Positions 9,807 through 19,400 of a DNA stretch of 64,000 bases are shown piece after piece (the stretch's first letter is position 1; each line of letters begins with the position of its first letter). The position numbers were made by a program, and so were the translations under genes. The DNA lies in contig QJWC01000116.1 of the NCBI GenBank assembly GCA_003235475.1, positions 1 to 64,000 on the forward strand, written 5' to 3'. The DNA comes from Acidimicrobiia bacterium. Its GTDB lineage: Bacteria; Actinomycetota; Acidimicrobiia; Spongiisociales; UBA5794. The notes below the pieces were generated by a model. The model had not been told where the DNA came from. It searched no databases and saw nothing but the letters and a program-made list of their open reading frames with translations.

Positions 9807-9968
9807 GAAAAGGGGGTCCGTTCCGGGCGGTCGGGCGGCAAGACTATCAGTGGTGTCCGAGTTGTCCGATGCAGGCTGATCGGGCGGACACGTCGGGTCC
9901 CCGCCAATCGGGGGAACACGGTGAACGCTCCTACCGTTGGTACGGCGACCGACCCATCAAGGACGGAC

Positions 9969-10715
9969 ATGGAAGTCTCGATACTGGCAGCGCTCTTCGC
10001 AGGAGCCGCTTCGTTCCTTTCCCCGTGCGTCCTGCCCCTGCTCCCCGGGTACGTGTCCCTCATGTCCGGGTACGAGATGTCCGAGCTCGCGGACGGACAC
10101 GTCTCGCTTCGCCGCGTCGTCGGCCGAACGAGCTTGTTCGTCCTCGGCTTCACCGTGGTGTTCGTTGCGCTCGGTGCGACGGCCACGTCCCTTTCGAGTT
10201 TCCTCCAACAGAGCGTCTTCACGGTGATCGCCGGCTGGGTGATCATCGCGATGGGTCTCTTCATCGCGATCACAGCCGTCTGGACGTCTGCGTGGATGCT
10301 TCCGGTGATGAAGGATCGACGCATCGAGGCGTCCGGCGCGAAGAGGCTTGGTCTGTTCGGTCCTCCGCTCATGGGCGGTGCCTTCGCCTTCGGGTGGACA
10401 CCGTGCATCGGGCCCTTCCTGGCCTCGGCCCTCGTCCTTGGCGCACAGTCGGACACCGTCATCGAAGGCATGGTCGTCCTCTTCTTCTACAGCCTCGGCC
10501 TCGGCATCCCATTCCTCCTGACATCCCTGCTGCTCACGAAGGCCTTCTCGGCGTTCGGCGTGGTGAAGCGGTATCTCACCCAGATCACCGTGGTGTCCGG
10601 TCTTCTGCTCGCTGGTTTCGGGGTATTGATGGTGACGGGCAGGATCACGGATCTGTCCGCGTGGTTCTCGGACCTGTTGATCAGGCTCGGCCTCGATGAG
10701 CTCGCCGACGTGTAG
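9969..10715 (+). CDS. ccdA: cytochrome c biogenesis protein CcdA-like
   Basis: MEVSILAALFAGAASFLSPCVLPLLPGYVSLMSGYEM and FGWTPCIGPFLASAL. Confidence 0.92.
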   Translation: MEVSILAALFAGAASFLSPCVLPLLPGYVSLMSGYEMSELADGHVSLRRVVGRTSLFVLGFTVVFVALGATATSLSSFLQQSVFTVIAGWVIIAMGLFIAITAVWTSAWMLPVMKDRRIEASGAKRLGLFGPPLMGGAFAFGWTPCIGPFLASALVLGAQSDTVIEGMVVLFFYSLGLGIPFLLTSLLLTKAFSAFGVVKRYLTQITVVSGLLLAGFGVLMVTGRITDLSAWFSDLLIRLGLDELADV

Positions 10716-10734
10716 GCGGTAGCCTCGCCGCACG

Positions 10735-12216
10735 ATGCAGCCGTCCCTCACCCTTTCCCAGTTCTCTGAGCTCTCCGCGTCGCATTCGGTGGTGCCGCTC
10801 GCCGTCGAGGTCCTCGCAGACCGCCACACACCGGTGTCGGTCTTCGATACGCTCGTCGATGACGACGACGGGTTCCTCCTCGAATCCGTCGAGGGCGGGG
10901 AACGGTGGGCGCGGTGGTCCTTCATCGGATGGAATCCCGCATTCACGTTGTCGTCGACCGACGGTGTGACGACCGCGGACGCGCCGGTCGCGGTTCCTTC
11001 CGGCGATCCCCTCGAAGTCCTCGAAGCGATGGTCGACCGCTTCTCGGTCCCGGACCCGGACGACCTTGGGTTCCCGGGACCGGTGCCCCCGCTCCATTCG
11101 GGCCTCGTCGGGTATCTCGCGTACGATGCCGTGCGCTATATCGAGAGGCTCGATTCGGCACCGGTCGACGACCGCCACCTTCCAGAGATGCTGTGGCAGT
11201 TCGCGGGCGGCATCGCAGCATTCGACCGACTCAGGGAGACGATCACCCTCATATTCAATGTGTTCACGACAGGAGATGCGGACGCGGATTACAGAAGCGG
11301 TGTGGAATCCCTCGAGCGGGCGGTGGTTCAACTCGGGCTGGCGACGACGCGCCCTGTGCCGAACCGGCCGAGGTTCGATCGTCAGGTCGATGCGTCGGCT
11401 TCGATGACCGAACACGAGTTCATCGAGGTCGTGGACACCTGCATCGACCACATCAGGGAGGGCGACGCCTTCCAGATCGTGCCCTCCATCCGCTTCGAGG
11501 CAGAATTCTCGGGGAACGCGTTCGCTGTGTATCGAGCCCTCCGCCTCGTGAATCCCTCTCCCTATATGTTCTTCGTGCGCTCAGGCGATCTCGCCATTGC
11601 AGGTTCATCCCCGGAGCTCATGGCGAGGGTCAGGGATGGCAAGGCCTACTCGAGGCCCATCGCGGGCACCCGTCCCCGTGGCACGACGGTCGAAGAGGAC
11701 GAGGCGCTCGCCGGAGAACTCCTCGCAGATCCAAAGGAGCGGGCAGAACACGTGATGTTGATCGACCTCGCCAGGAACGACCTCGGGCGGGTGTGCGAGT
11801 TCGGCACGGTGTCGGTGGACGACCTGATGGTCATCGAGCGCTACAGCCACGTGATGCACATCGTCTCCGGCGTGTCAGGAACGATTGCCGACGGTGTCGG
11901 GCCCCTCGACGTTCTCCGCGCCACATTCCCCCACGGGACGGTGAGCGGCGCGCCGAAGGTGCGGGCGATGGAGATCATCGACTCGTTGGAGCCGATGCGC
12001 AGGGGGCCGTATGCGGGCGCCGTCGGGTACCTCGACTTCTCGGGCAACCTCGACACCGCGATCGCCCTCCGCACGTGCGTGACGAAGGGGACCTCGGCGT
12101 GGGTGCAAGCGGGAGCTGGCATCGTCGTCGACTCGCACCCGCCTTCGGAATATCGCGAGTGCGTCAACAAGGCCAAGGCGGTTCTCACCGCGATCGCCGC
12201 CTCGGACGAGATCTGA
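10735..12216 (+). CDS. trpE: anthranilate synthase component I
   Basis: Chorismate-binding domain: GSSPELMARVRDGKAYSRPIAGTRPRG...HVMLIDLARNDLGRVCEFGTV...HIVSGVSGTI. Confidence 0.95.
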   Translation: MQPSLTLSQFSELSASHSVVPLAVEVLADRHTPVSVFDTLVDDDDGFLLESVEGGERWARWSFIGWNPAFTLSSTDGVTTADAPVAVPSGDPLEVLEAMVDRFSVPDPDDLGFPGPVPPLHSGLVGYLAYDAVRYIERLDSAPVDDRHLPEMLWQFAGGIAAFDRLRETITLIFNVFTTGDADADYRSGVESLERAVVQLGLATTRPVPNRPRFDRQVDASASMTEHEFIEVVDTCIDHIREGDAFQIVPSIRFEAEFSGNAFAVYRALRLVNPSPYMFFVRSGDLAIAGSSPELMARVRDGKAYSRPIAGTRPRGTTVEEDEALAGELLADPKERAEHVMLIDLARNDLGRVCEFGTVSVDDLMVIERYSHVMHIVSGVSGTIADGVGPLDVLRATFPHGTVSGAPKVRAMEIIDSLEPMRRGPYAGAVGYLDFSGNLDTAIALRTCVTKGTSAWVQAGAGIVVDSHPPSEYRECVNKAKAVLTAIAASDEI

Positions 12217-12279
12217 GGTCTCACGACCTTCTCGCCTTTCCCTCAGCCTCGTCTCATCCTGCGCGGATACCGTCGCATC

Positions 12280-12684
12280 ATGGAGGCGACTCCCGCTGTG
12301 GTGCTGTCAGGAGCGGATGAGGCGACCCTCGCGCGGGCGCGGGCCCTGCTCGAGTCCGAAGGGTTCAGCGTCGACACGCCTGGGTCGCAGACCAAGAGGC
12401 TCGTGGCAGGCGAGGTGGTAATCGATCTCGATCGGCGCGAGGTCGTGGCGAACGACGGTCGCGTGATACGACCCACGACGAGCGAATTCGAGGTGCTCGC
12501 GTTCCTCGCCACGAATCAGGGGATCGTCCTTGGGAGGGGTCGCATCCTCGACGCGGCGCTCGACCAGCCTTTCACCGATCCTCGGACCATCGACACCCAC
12601 GTGATGCAGCTTCGGCGGACGATCCCGGGTCTGGTGATCGAGACCGTCAGGGGCGTGGGGTACCGCATTCCCGGCTCCGGTTGA
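12280..12684 (+). CDS. orphan OmpR/PhoB-type winged-helix DNA-binding protein (no receiver motif visible)
   Basis: RREVVANDGRVIRPTTSEFEVLAFLATNQGIVLGRGRILDAAL...TIDTHVMQLRRTIPGLVIETVRGVGYRI = Trans_reg_C-like. Confidence 0.8.
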   Translation: MEATPAVVLSGADEATLARARALLESEGFSVDTPGSQTKRLVAGEVVIDLDRREVVANDGRVIRPTTSEFEVLAFLATNQGIVLGRGRILDAALDQPFTDPRTIDTHVMQLRRTIPGLVIETVRGVGYRIPGSG

Positions 12685-12713
12685 TCGCCGCGTCGATGTC
12701 ATAGCATTGACGG

Positions 12714-13481
12714 ATGCTCGACGAGATCCTCACACGCACACGCACCCGTGCAGCGAACGCTGGGGCCAACCGCGCTGCGCTCGTCGAAGCGGCCTCGGCT
12801 GCTTCCCCTGTGCGAGCATTCGCCGAAGCCCTGAGGGTCCCAGGTCTTTCCGTGATCGCTGAGATCAAGCGCCGGTCGCCGTCCGCTGGCATCATCGATG
12901 CGGGGATTGACCCGGCGGCGCAGGCAGCGAAATACGAGTCCGGCGGCGCAGCGGCGCTGTCGGTGCTGACCGAGCCCTTCTTCTTCGATGGATCCCTCGA
13001 TGACTTGTCGGTTGCACGAGACGTGGTCTCGATTCCCGTGCTTCGGAAGGACTTCGTGCTCGATGAGGCCCAGGTGTGGGAGGCACGGGCCGCCGGCGCA
13101 GACGCCGTCTTGCTCATTGTCGCGGCGCTCGCGGCGGACCAGCTCGCCGACCTCGTCGCCGTGGCGGCGGAAGCCAGCCTCGATGCGCTCGTCGAGGTGC
13201 ACACCGAGGGCGAGGTCGTGATTGCCGTTGAGGCGGGTGCGTCGATCATCGGCGTGAACAACCGCGATCTCGCCACGTTCACGACGGATCTCGCCGTTGG
13301 TGAGCGACTTCGCGGGCTCATCCCTGACGGAGTGGTGACCGTCGCTGAGTCTGGCGTGACGAGCGTCGAAGGTGCGGTGCGCATGCGCGACGCGGGATAC
13401 GACGCGATCCTCGTCGGGGAAGCCGTGGTCCGCCACGAGGATCCAGCGGGGTTCATTGCGCAGTTGCGAGGTGAGGCGTGA
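12714..13481 (+). CDS. trpC: indole-3-glycerol-phosphate synthase
   Basis: SVIAEIKRRSPSAGIIDAGIDP...GVNNRDLATFTTDL. Confidence 0.96.
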   Translation: MLDEILTRTRTRAANAGANRAALVEAASAASPVRAFAEALRVPGLSVIAEIKRRSPSAGIIDAGIDPAAQAAKYESGGAAALSVLTEPFFFDGSLDDLSVARDVVSIPVLRKDFVLDEAQVWEARAAGADAVLLIVAALAADQLADLVAVAAEASLDALVEVHTEGEVVIAVEAGASIIGVNNRDLATFTTDLAVGERLRGLIPDGVVTVAESGVTSVEGAVRMRDAGYDAILVGEAVVRHEDPAGFIAQLRGEA

Positions 13482-14086
13482 CGTGGGTGAAGGTGTGCGG
13501 CCTTTCGACGCACGAGACGGTGCGCGCCGCTGAGGAGTCCGGCGCCGACGCCGTCGGCTTCGTTCTCGTACCTTCGTCGCCCCGCGTTGTGACCCTGGCA
13601 CTCGCCGGTGAGCTCATCGAGGCGTCGTCGGCCGACTCGTACGTGTTGACCCTCGATGTCGGTGTCGCCGAGGGCGTCGAGATCCTCCGCGAGTTGGATG
13701 CAACCGGTGTCCAACCCTATGGCGAAGGAAGGCGCGCGTTCGCCGAAGCGGCGCTCCATGCCGGTTTCAAGGTGCTGTATCCGATTCCCGTTTCGGGACA
13801 GACGCCACCGGACGCGAAGGCGGTACCGGCCGGCGCCGTGCCGTTGTTCGATCATTCCGATCCGGATGCGCTGGGCGGGACCGGTCGAACCTTCGCCTGG
13901 TCGGCGTTGAACGGCGCGCCGCAGCCGTACGTGGCCGCGGGAGGCCTGAGCCCTGACAATGTGAGAGACCTCGTTCGCTCCTTCGCGCCCTGGGGCGTCG
14001 ACGCATCGAGCGGACTGGAGATTTCCCCGGGTGTCAAGGACGTGCATACCATCCGCGCATTCGTGAAGGCGGCGAAGCAGGCATGA
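13478..14086 (+). CDS. trpF: phosphoribosylanthranilate isomerase
   Basis: [35 protein letters not shown]...[11 protein letters not shown]...GVDASSGLE. Confidence 0.92.
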   Translation: MTWVKVCGLSTHETVRAAEESGADAVGFVLVPSSPRVVTLALAGELIEASSADSYVLTLDVGVAEGVEILRELDATGVQPYGEGRRAFAEAALHAGFKVLYPIPVSGQTPPDAKAVPAGAVPLFDHSDPDALGGTGRTFAWSALNGAPQPYVAAGGLSPDNVRDLVRSFAPWGVDASSGLEISPGVKDVHTIRAFVKAAKQA

Positions 14087-15267
14087 AACTCGAACGACCG
14101 GACAGCGCAGGCAGGTTTGGCTCGTTTGGCGGCTCGTTCGCCCCTGAGACGCTGATGCCTGCGCTCACCGAGCTCGAGCGGGCCTTCACGGAGGCGTGGG
14201 GAGATCCCTCGTTCCGCGAGGAGCTCGACGGCCTCCTCGCATCCTTCGTAGGACGGCCGACGCCCGCCCACCGGGCCACCCGCTTGAGCGACCGGCTCGG
14301 CATCGATCTCTGGCTCAAGAGGGAGGACCTCGCACACACCGGTGCGCACAAGATCAACAACACCGTCGGCCAGGGGCTTCTCGCCAAGCGGATGGGGAAG
14401 CCACGGATCATCGCGGAGACGGGAGCTGGCCAGCACGGCGTCGCGACGGCGACCGCAGCCGCGCTTCTCGGCTTCGAATGCGCGGTGTACATGGGGGAGA
14501 AGGACATCGAGCGTCAGGCGCTCAACGTCTACCGCATGGAGCTGCTCGGTACCGAGGTGATCCCCGTGACGTCCGGTTCGGGCACCCTCAAGGATGCGGT
14601 TTCGGCTGCTCTCAGGGACTGGGTCGCCTCTGTCGAGAACACGCACTACATCATCGGTTCGGTTGTGGGGCCGCATCCCTTCCCATGGATGGTTCGGGAA
14701 TTCCAGAAAGTGATCGGAGAGGAACTCCAGGGCCAACTCGATGGCTCGAAAGGTCATCCGAGGCCCGATGTGATCGTCGCGCCGGTCGGCGGCGGGTCGA
14801 ACGCCATGGGGGTCTTCTACCCATACGTGGGAGATACGTCGGTTCGCTTGGTCGGCGTCGAGGCCGCTGGTCTCGGGATCGAAACGGGGCATCACGGAGC
14901 GTCGCTCGGTCACGGTTCGCCGGGGGTGCTGCACGGTGCGATGAGCTACATGCTCCAGGACGCCGAAGGGCAGGTGCTCGAAGCGCACTCGATCAGTGCG
15001 GGACTCGACTACCCAGGGGTCGGGCCAGAGCACAGCTACTTCAAGGATGCGGGGCTTGTCGAGTACGACAGCGTCTCGGACACCGAGGCGGTCGGGGCAC
15101 TTCACCTCCTTTCTTCGACCGAGGGCATCATCCCCGCGCTCGAGTCGGCCCACGCGCTGGCGTGGATCACGAGGGAAGCAGCCTCGCTATCGGGCAAGAC
15201 GGTGGTGTTGAACCTCTCCGGGAGAGGCGACAAGGACGTCCAGCAGGTGGCGGCGTTCGATGGCTGA
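14083..15267 (+). CDS. trpB: tryptophan synthase beta chain
   Basis: [43 protein letters not shown]. Confidence 0.97.
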   Translation: MKLERPDSAGRFGSFGGSFAPETLMPALTELERAFTEAWGDPSFREELDGLLASFVGRPTPAHRATRLSDRLGIDLWLKREDLAHTGAHKINNTVGQGLLAKRMGKPRIIAETGAGQHGVATATAAALLGFECAVYMGEKDIERQALNVYRMELLGTEVIPVTSGSGTLKDAVSAALRDWVASVENTHYIIGSVVGPHPFPWMVREFQKVIGEELQGQLDGSKGHPRPDVIVAPVGGGSNAMGVFYPYVGDTSVRLVGVEAAGLGIETGHHGASLGHGSPGVLHGAMSYMLQDAEGQVLEAHSISAGLDYPGVGPEHSYFKDAGLVEYDSVSDTEAVGALHLLSSTEGIIPALESAHALAWITREAASLSGKTVVLNLSGRGDKDVQQVAAFDG

Positions 15268-16069
15268 CGGCAGGGCCGCTCTCACGGCGATGTTCGCAAG
15301 TGCTCGCTCGGAGGGCAGGGCGGTTCTGCTGCCGTATCTCACTGCCGGGCTCCCCGATCCAGATTCGTCTGTCGAGATCTTCGCTGCGATGGCGGCCGCC
15401 GGAGCGGATGGCTTCGAAATCGGAATCCCGTACTCGGACCCGCTCATGGACGGTCCAACGATCATGGAGGCTGGAGAGCGGGCCCTGAAGAGAGGGATGA
15501 CGGTCGACAGGTCGCTCGATGTGGTGCGTTCGGTCGTTGAGCGGACGGGAGTGCCGGTACTCGTCATGACGTACGTGAACCCGGTGCTCCATCGAGGCAT
15601 CGATGCATTCTTCGGCGCCGCGGCGGATGCAGGTGCGGCTGGCGTCATCCTCGCCGACCTCCCCGTCGACGAAGCAGTGCCGTTCGTGGACGCAGCAACC
15701 CGACAGGGTCTCGGCATGGTGCTCTTCGTCGCTCCGACGACGACCGCAGGGCGTCTCGAGAAGGTCGTGGCAGCGGATCCAGCCTTCGTGTACGCCATCG
15801 CCGAGGTCGGCGTGACGGGGGAGAGGGACCGCGCCTCTGTGAACACAGCGTCGTTGGCGGCGTCGCTTCGAGAGCGTTCCGATGTGCCGGTGGTGTTCGG
15901 CGTCGGGATCGCATCGCCCGATCAAGCACGACAGGCCGCAGCCGACGGCGACGGGGTGATCGTCGGAACCGCGATCGTCAGGCGCGTGCTCGACGCGGAC
16001 AGCGCCCGAGCAGCCATCGAGGAGCTCACGCCGTTCGTTCGCGATCTGGCATCAGCGGTACGGCGATGA
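15260..16069 (+). CDS. trpA: tryptophan synthase alpha chain
   Basis: [45 protein letters not shown]. Confidence 0.96.
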   Translation: MADGRAALTAMFASARSEGRAVLLPYLTAGLPDPDSSVEIFAAMAAAGADGFEIGIPYSDPLMDGPTIMEAGERALKRGMTVDRSLDVVRSVVERTGVPVLVMTYVNPVLHRGIDAFFGAAADAGAAGVILADLPVDEAVPFVDAATRQGLGMVLFVAPTTTAGRLEKVVAADPAFVYAIAEVGVTGERDRASVNTASLAASLRERSDVPVVFGVGIASPDQARQAAADGDGVIVGTAIVRRVLDADSARAAIEELTPFVRDLASAVRR

Positions 16070-16085
16070 CGAGCGCCGCGGTTCG

Positions 16086-16534
16086 TACCGGGAGAGGGAC
16101 TCGAACCCGAAAGTACTGACCCGGGGTCTGGCGCAAGTTGTTGTCTCCGCGTTGCATTGAGTCGTGAGCGCAAGAGTGCGTCAGAGTGGGTGGAGAGCGT
16201 TCCCTCGGTGATTCTTGAGGGGAGCCTCGCGTGAGTACCGGGAGAGGGACTCGAACCCAAAAGCATTGACCCGGGGTTTCGCGCATGCCGGCGACGTCGC
16301 GGTCCAATGAGTCGTGGAGGTGACGTTGCCTTGTGGGGCCCCGAGGTCTCGTGCTCGGTGATTCCTGAGGGTGCCTCGCGGGGGTACCGGGAGAGGGACT
16401 CGAACCCAAAAGCATTGACCCAGGGTTTCGCGCGAGCCGATGTGTTCGCGTTGTGATGAGTCGTGAAAGCAAGAGTGCGTCGGCGTGGGTGGAGAGCGTT
16501 CCCTCGGTGATTCTTGAGGGGAGCCTCGCGTGGG
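16086..16534 (-). repeat. three ~150-bp tandem repeats, each containing the 3'-terminal 23 nt of the adjacent tRNA-Leu(CAA)
   Basis: taccgggagagggactcgaaccc occurs at 16086, 16236, 16385 and inside the tRNA at 16535 (spacing 150/149/150 bp); spacers share cggtgattc(t/c)tgagg, gcctcgcg, gagtcgtg and gaccc(g/a)gggt blocks. Confidence 0.9.
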
Positions 16535-16617
16535 TACCGGGAGAGGGACTCGAACCCTCACGAGCTTGCGCCCAGCGGATTTTGAGTCCGCCGCGTCTTC
16601 CATTCCGCCATCCCGGC
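16535..16617 (-). tRNA. tRNA-Leu (anticodon CAA)
   Basis: Minus strand GCCGGGATGGCGGAATGG...GCGGA-CTCAAAA-TCCGC...GAGGG-TTCGAGT-CCCTC-TCCCGGT-A; cloverleaf with long variable arm. Confidence 0.93.
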
Positions 16618-16665
16618 CGGTCGCGGCAGGATAGGGGCAGCGCCGCGAAGGTCTACTCTGGCCGC

Positions 16666-19281
16666 ATGCCGAAACTCGCGTTGCTCGATGGGTATTCGCT
16701 CGCCTATCGAGCGTTCTACGCCCTCCCGCCGGACCTCGCGACACCGTCGGGTCAGATCACGAACGCAGTCTTCGGCTTCACCTCGATGCTGATCAAGCTG
16801 ATGGACGATGAGGCGCCGGATGCGATCGCGGTGGCGTGGGACCGCAAGGAACCGACCTTCCGCGTTGCCGAGTATCCGGAATACAAGGCGAACCGCGAGG
16901 CGGCGCCAGACCTGTTCCGGTCGCAGGTACCGCTGATCCACGATGTGCTCGAGGCGATGAACATCCCTGAGATATCGGCGGCAGGTTTCGAGGCAGACGA
17001 TGTGATAGCGACGCTCGTGGAGAGTGCGAAGTCCTCGGACGTCGATGTCATCGTCGTCACCGGCGACCGTGACGCCTTCCAACTGTCGTCCGACGATGTG
17101 ACCATCGTGTACACGCGACGCGGGATATCAGACACGGTGCATGCAACCCCGGAATGGATCGAGGAGCGATACGGCATCAGCCCGTCGCGCTACGTCGAGT
17201 ATGCGGCCCTGAGAGGCGACTCCTCGGACAACCTGCCAGGCGTCCCTGGCGTAGGGGAGAAGACCGCTGCGAAGCTGATCAACGAATACGCATCGCTCGA
17301 GGAGCTCTACGCCCACCTCGATGCGATGACCCCGAAGCTGCGGGAGAACCTCGAGAACGCGAGGGAGCAGGTGTTCGTCAACGAGCGCCTCATGACCATG
17401 GTGAGAGACGTCCCACTCGACGGGGTCACACCGGAGAGCTTCGAGCTCGAACCGTTCGACAGGGACCGCGTGCGCGCGCTCTTCGACGACCTCGCCTTCC
17501 GCACGCTGTGGCAGCGGCTCGAAGAGCTCGGGGGCCTCGGCGAGAGGACGGAGGCCATCGAGGAGGTCGAGGTCATCACGGCAACGACCGCCGCCCAGGC
17601 GACCGGGGTGGGCAGCAATGGCATCGTCGCGTGCGAGCCTGTGTGGGATGACGAGGCGCTCGTCGGCTTTGTCGCATCCGGAGAACCGTGCGTGTTCGTG
17701 CCGCTGGAGCTGGCGGGCGACACGTTCGCCGAAGCGGTTGCGATCGCGGGGCACGACGTCAAACCGATGCTCAGGGCGCTGCTCGAAGCCCAGATGTCGC
17801 TACCGAAGGTGGCGTTCGACACGATGCTCGCGGCGTGGATCGTGAACCCGGCGCAGCGGGCCCCTTCGATCGACGACCTCGCGTACCGCCAGATCGGTTT
17901 CGACGTTGGAACGTCCGCAGACGGCGGGGCTGCGTCACCACAAAGGGCGTTCTCGTTCGAAGAGGAAGAAGGTCTCGATATCGAGGCTGCGGCGCGCCGC
18001 GCAGTCGCCGTGGAGCGGCTCATCGATCCGTTGAGGGCACAACTCGACGCCCGCGGCACCTCGGAGCTCTACGACGGTGTCGAGATCCCACTCATCGCGA
18101 TCCTTGCCGAGATGGAGGATGCGGGAATCGGAATCGATCGCGCCTTCCTCACATCGTTCGGCGAGGATCTCGCAAGGCGCATCGCGACGCTCCAGGAGGA
18201 CATCCACGCCCTTGCCGGACACGCGTTCAATGTGAACTCCACCCTCCAGCTTCGGCAGGTGCTCTTCGACGAGCTCGGGCTTCCCGTGATCAAGAAGACA
18301 CCGAAGGGCGCACCGTCCACCGATGCCTCTGTCCTCGAGAAGCTCGGTGATGAGCACGACATCGTCGCGAAGCTGCTCGAGTTCCGCGAGCTCGACAAGC
18401 TCCGTTCGACCTATGTCGAGTCGCTCCTCGGACTGGTCGATCCAGACGGCCGCGTGCGTGGCCGTTTCAATCAGACCGGGGCGGCCACCGGTCGGCTCTC
18501 CATGGAAGCCCCGAACCTCCAGAACATCCCGGCCCGCAGCGAGGAGGGAAGGGCGATACGCAAGGCTTTCGTGAGCGAGGAGGGCTCGAGCTTCCTCGTC
18601 GCTGACTACTCCCAGATCGAACTCCGCATCCTCGCCCACCTATCCGAGGATCCGGGGCTCGTCGAGGCGTTCGAGAACGACATCGACATCCACGCCGCGA
18701 CGGCGGCTCGGGTCAACGCCGTTCCGCTCGACGAGGTCACGGACGACATGCGCCGCACGTCGAAGATGATCAACTTCGGGCTGCTCTACGGGATGGAGGC
18801 GTATGGTCTCGCGCAACGGCTCGATATCTCCCGGAGCGAGGCTCAGCGCCACATCGACGAGTATTTCGTTCAGTTCCCGGATGTGCGTGCGTTCATGTCG
18901 GGCATCGTGGACGAGGCCCGATCGACTGGATTCACCACAACGATCCTCGGTCGTCGCCGATATCTCCCCGAACTCAATGCCAGGAGCACTCGGGAGCGCC
19001 AGATGGGGGAGCGGATGGCCCTCAACGCCCCGATTCAGGGATCCGCAGCCGACGTCATCAAAAAGGCGATGATCGTGCTCCACGGCGAGTTCGCATCCCA
19101 TACACTTGCGGCGTCGATGCTGCTGCAGATCCATGACGAGCTCGTGATCGAGGTCCGCGACGACGATCTCGACGCTGCCACGACCTTGACGAGGGATGTC
19201 ATGCAGGGCGTGGTGGAGCTGAAGGTGCCGCTGAAGGTGTCGTACGCAGTCGGCAAGACCCTCGCGGAGGCCGCTCACTAG
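16666..19281 (+). CDS. polA: DNA polymerase I
   Basis: MPKLALLDGYSLAYRAFYALP (5'-3' exo) and DYSQIELRILAHLSEDPGLVEAF, RRTSKMINFGLLYGMEAYGLAQRL, QIHDELVIEV; middle domain lacks obvious DEDD exonuclease motifs. Confidence 0.97.
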   Translation: MPKLALLDGYSLAYRAFYALPPDLATPSGQITNAVFGFTSMLIKLMDDEAPDAIAVAWDRKEPTFRVAEYPEYKANREAAPDLFRSQVPLIHDVLEAMNIPEISAAGFEADDVIATLVESAKSSDVDVIVVTGDRDAFQLSSDDVTIVYTRRGISDTVHATPEWIEERYGISPSRYVEYAALRGDSSDNLPGVPGVGEKTAAKLINEYASLEELYAHLDAMTPKLRENLENAREQVFVNERLMTMVRDVPLDGVTPESFELEPFDRDRVRALFDDLAFRTLWQRLEELGGLGERTEAIEEVEVITATTAAQATGVGSNGIVACEPVWDDEALVGFVASGEPCVFVPLELAGDTFAEAVAIAGHDVKPMLRALLEAQMSLPKVAFDTMLAAWIVNPAQRAPSIDDLAYRQIGFDVGTSADGGAASPQRAFSFEEEEGLDIEAAARRAVAVERLIDPLRAQLDARGTSELYDGVEIPLIAILAEMEDAGIGIDRAFLTSFGEDLARRIATLQEDIHALAGHAFNVNSTLQLRQVLFDELGLPVIKKTPKGAPSTDASVLEKLGDEHDIVAKLLEFRELDKLRSTYVESLLGLVDPDGRVRGRFNQTGAATGRLSMEAPNLQNIPARSEEGRAIRKAFVSEEGSSFLVADYSQIELRILAHLSEDPGLVEAFENDIDIHAATAARVNAVPLDEVTDDMRRTSKMINFGLLYGMEAYGLAQRLDISRSEAQRHIDEYFVQFPDVRAFMSGIVDEARSTGFTTTILGRRRYLPELNARSTRERQMGERMALNAPIQGSAADVIKKAMIVLHGEFASHTLAASMLLQIHDELVIEVRDDDLDAATTLTRDVMQGVVELKVPLKVSYAVGKTLAEAAH

Positions 19282-19400
19282 CCGAACCGCCGACCGCGAG
19301 TTGGTCCTTTGGTGCGCACCTTGATACCATGTCGATTGCTTCGTACGCCGTTTTCGCGCGCATCGAAGCGCAACCGTATTCCAAGGAGACCCACCCTTAC

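Noticed and set aside
13852-15153. 433-aa minus-strand ORF antisense to trpF/trpB
   Set aside because: Shadow frame of conserved trp genes.
16086-16617. Repeat array considered as CRISPR
   Set aside because: Unit is ~150 bp, spacers are homologous to each other, the conserved core is a tRNA 3' end, and no cas genes are present.
16026-16744. Minus-strand ORFs (16026-16472, 16181-16744) with repeated RVRVPLPV peptides and arginine-rich sequence
   Set aside because: RVRVPLPV is translation of the tRNA T-arm/acceptor sequence; the ORFs run through the tRNA gene and repeats. A basic-peptide parallel to E. coli rtT/Tpr is possible but not supported as coding.
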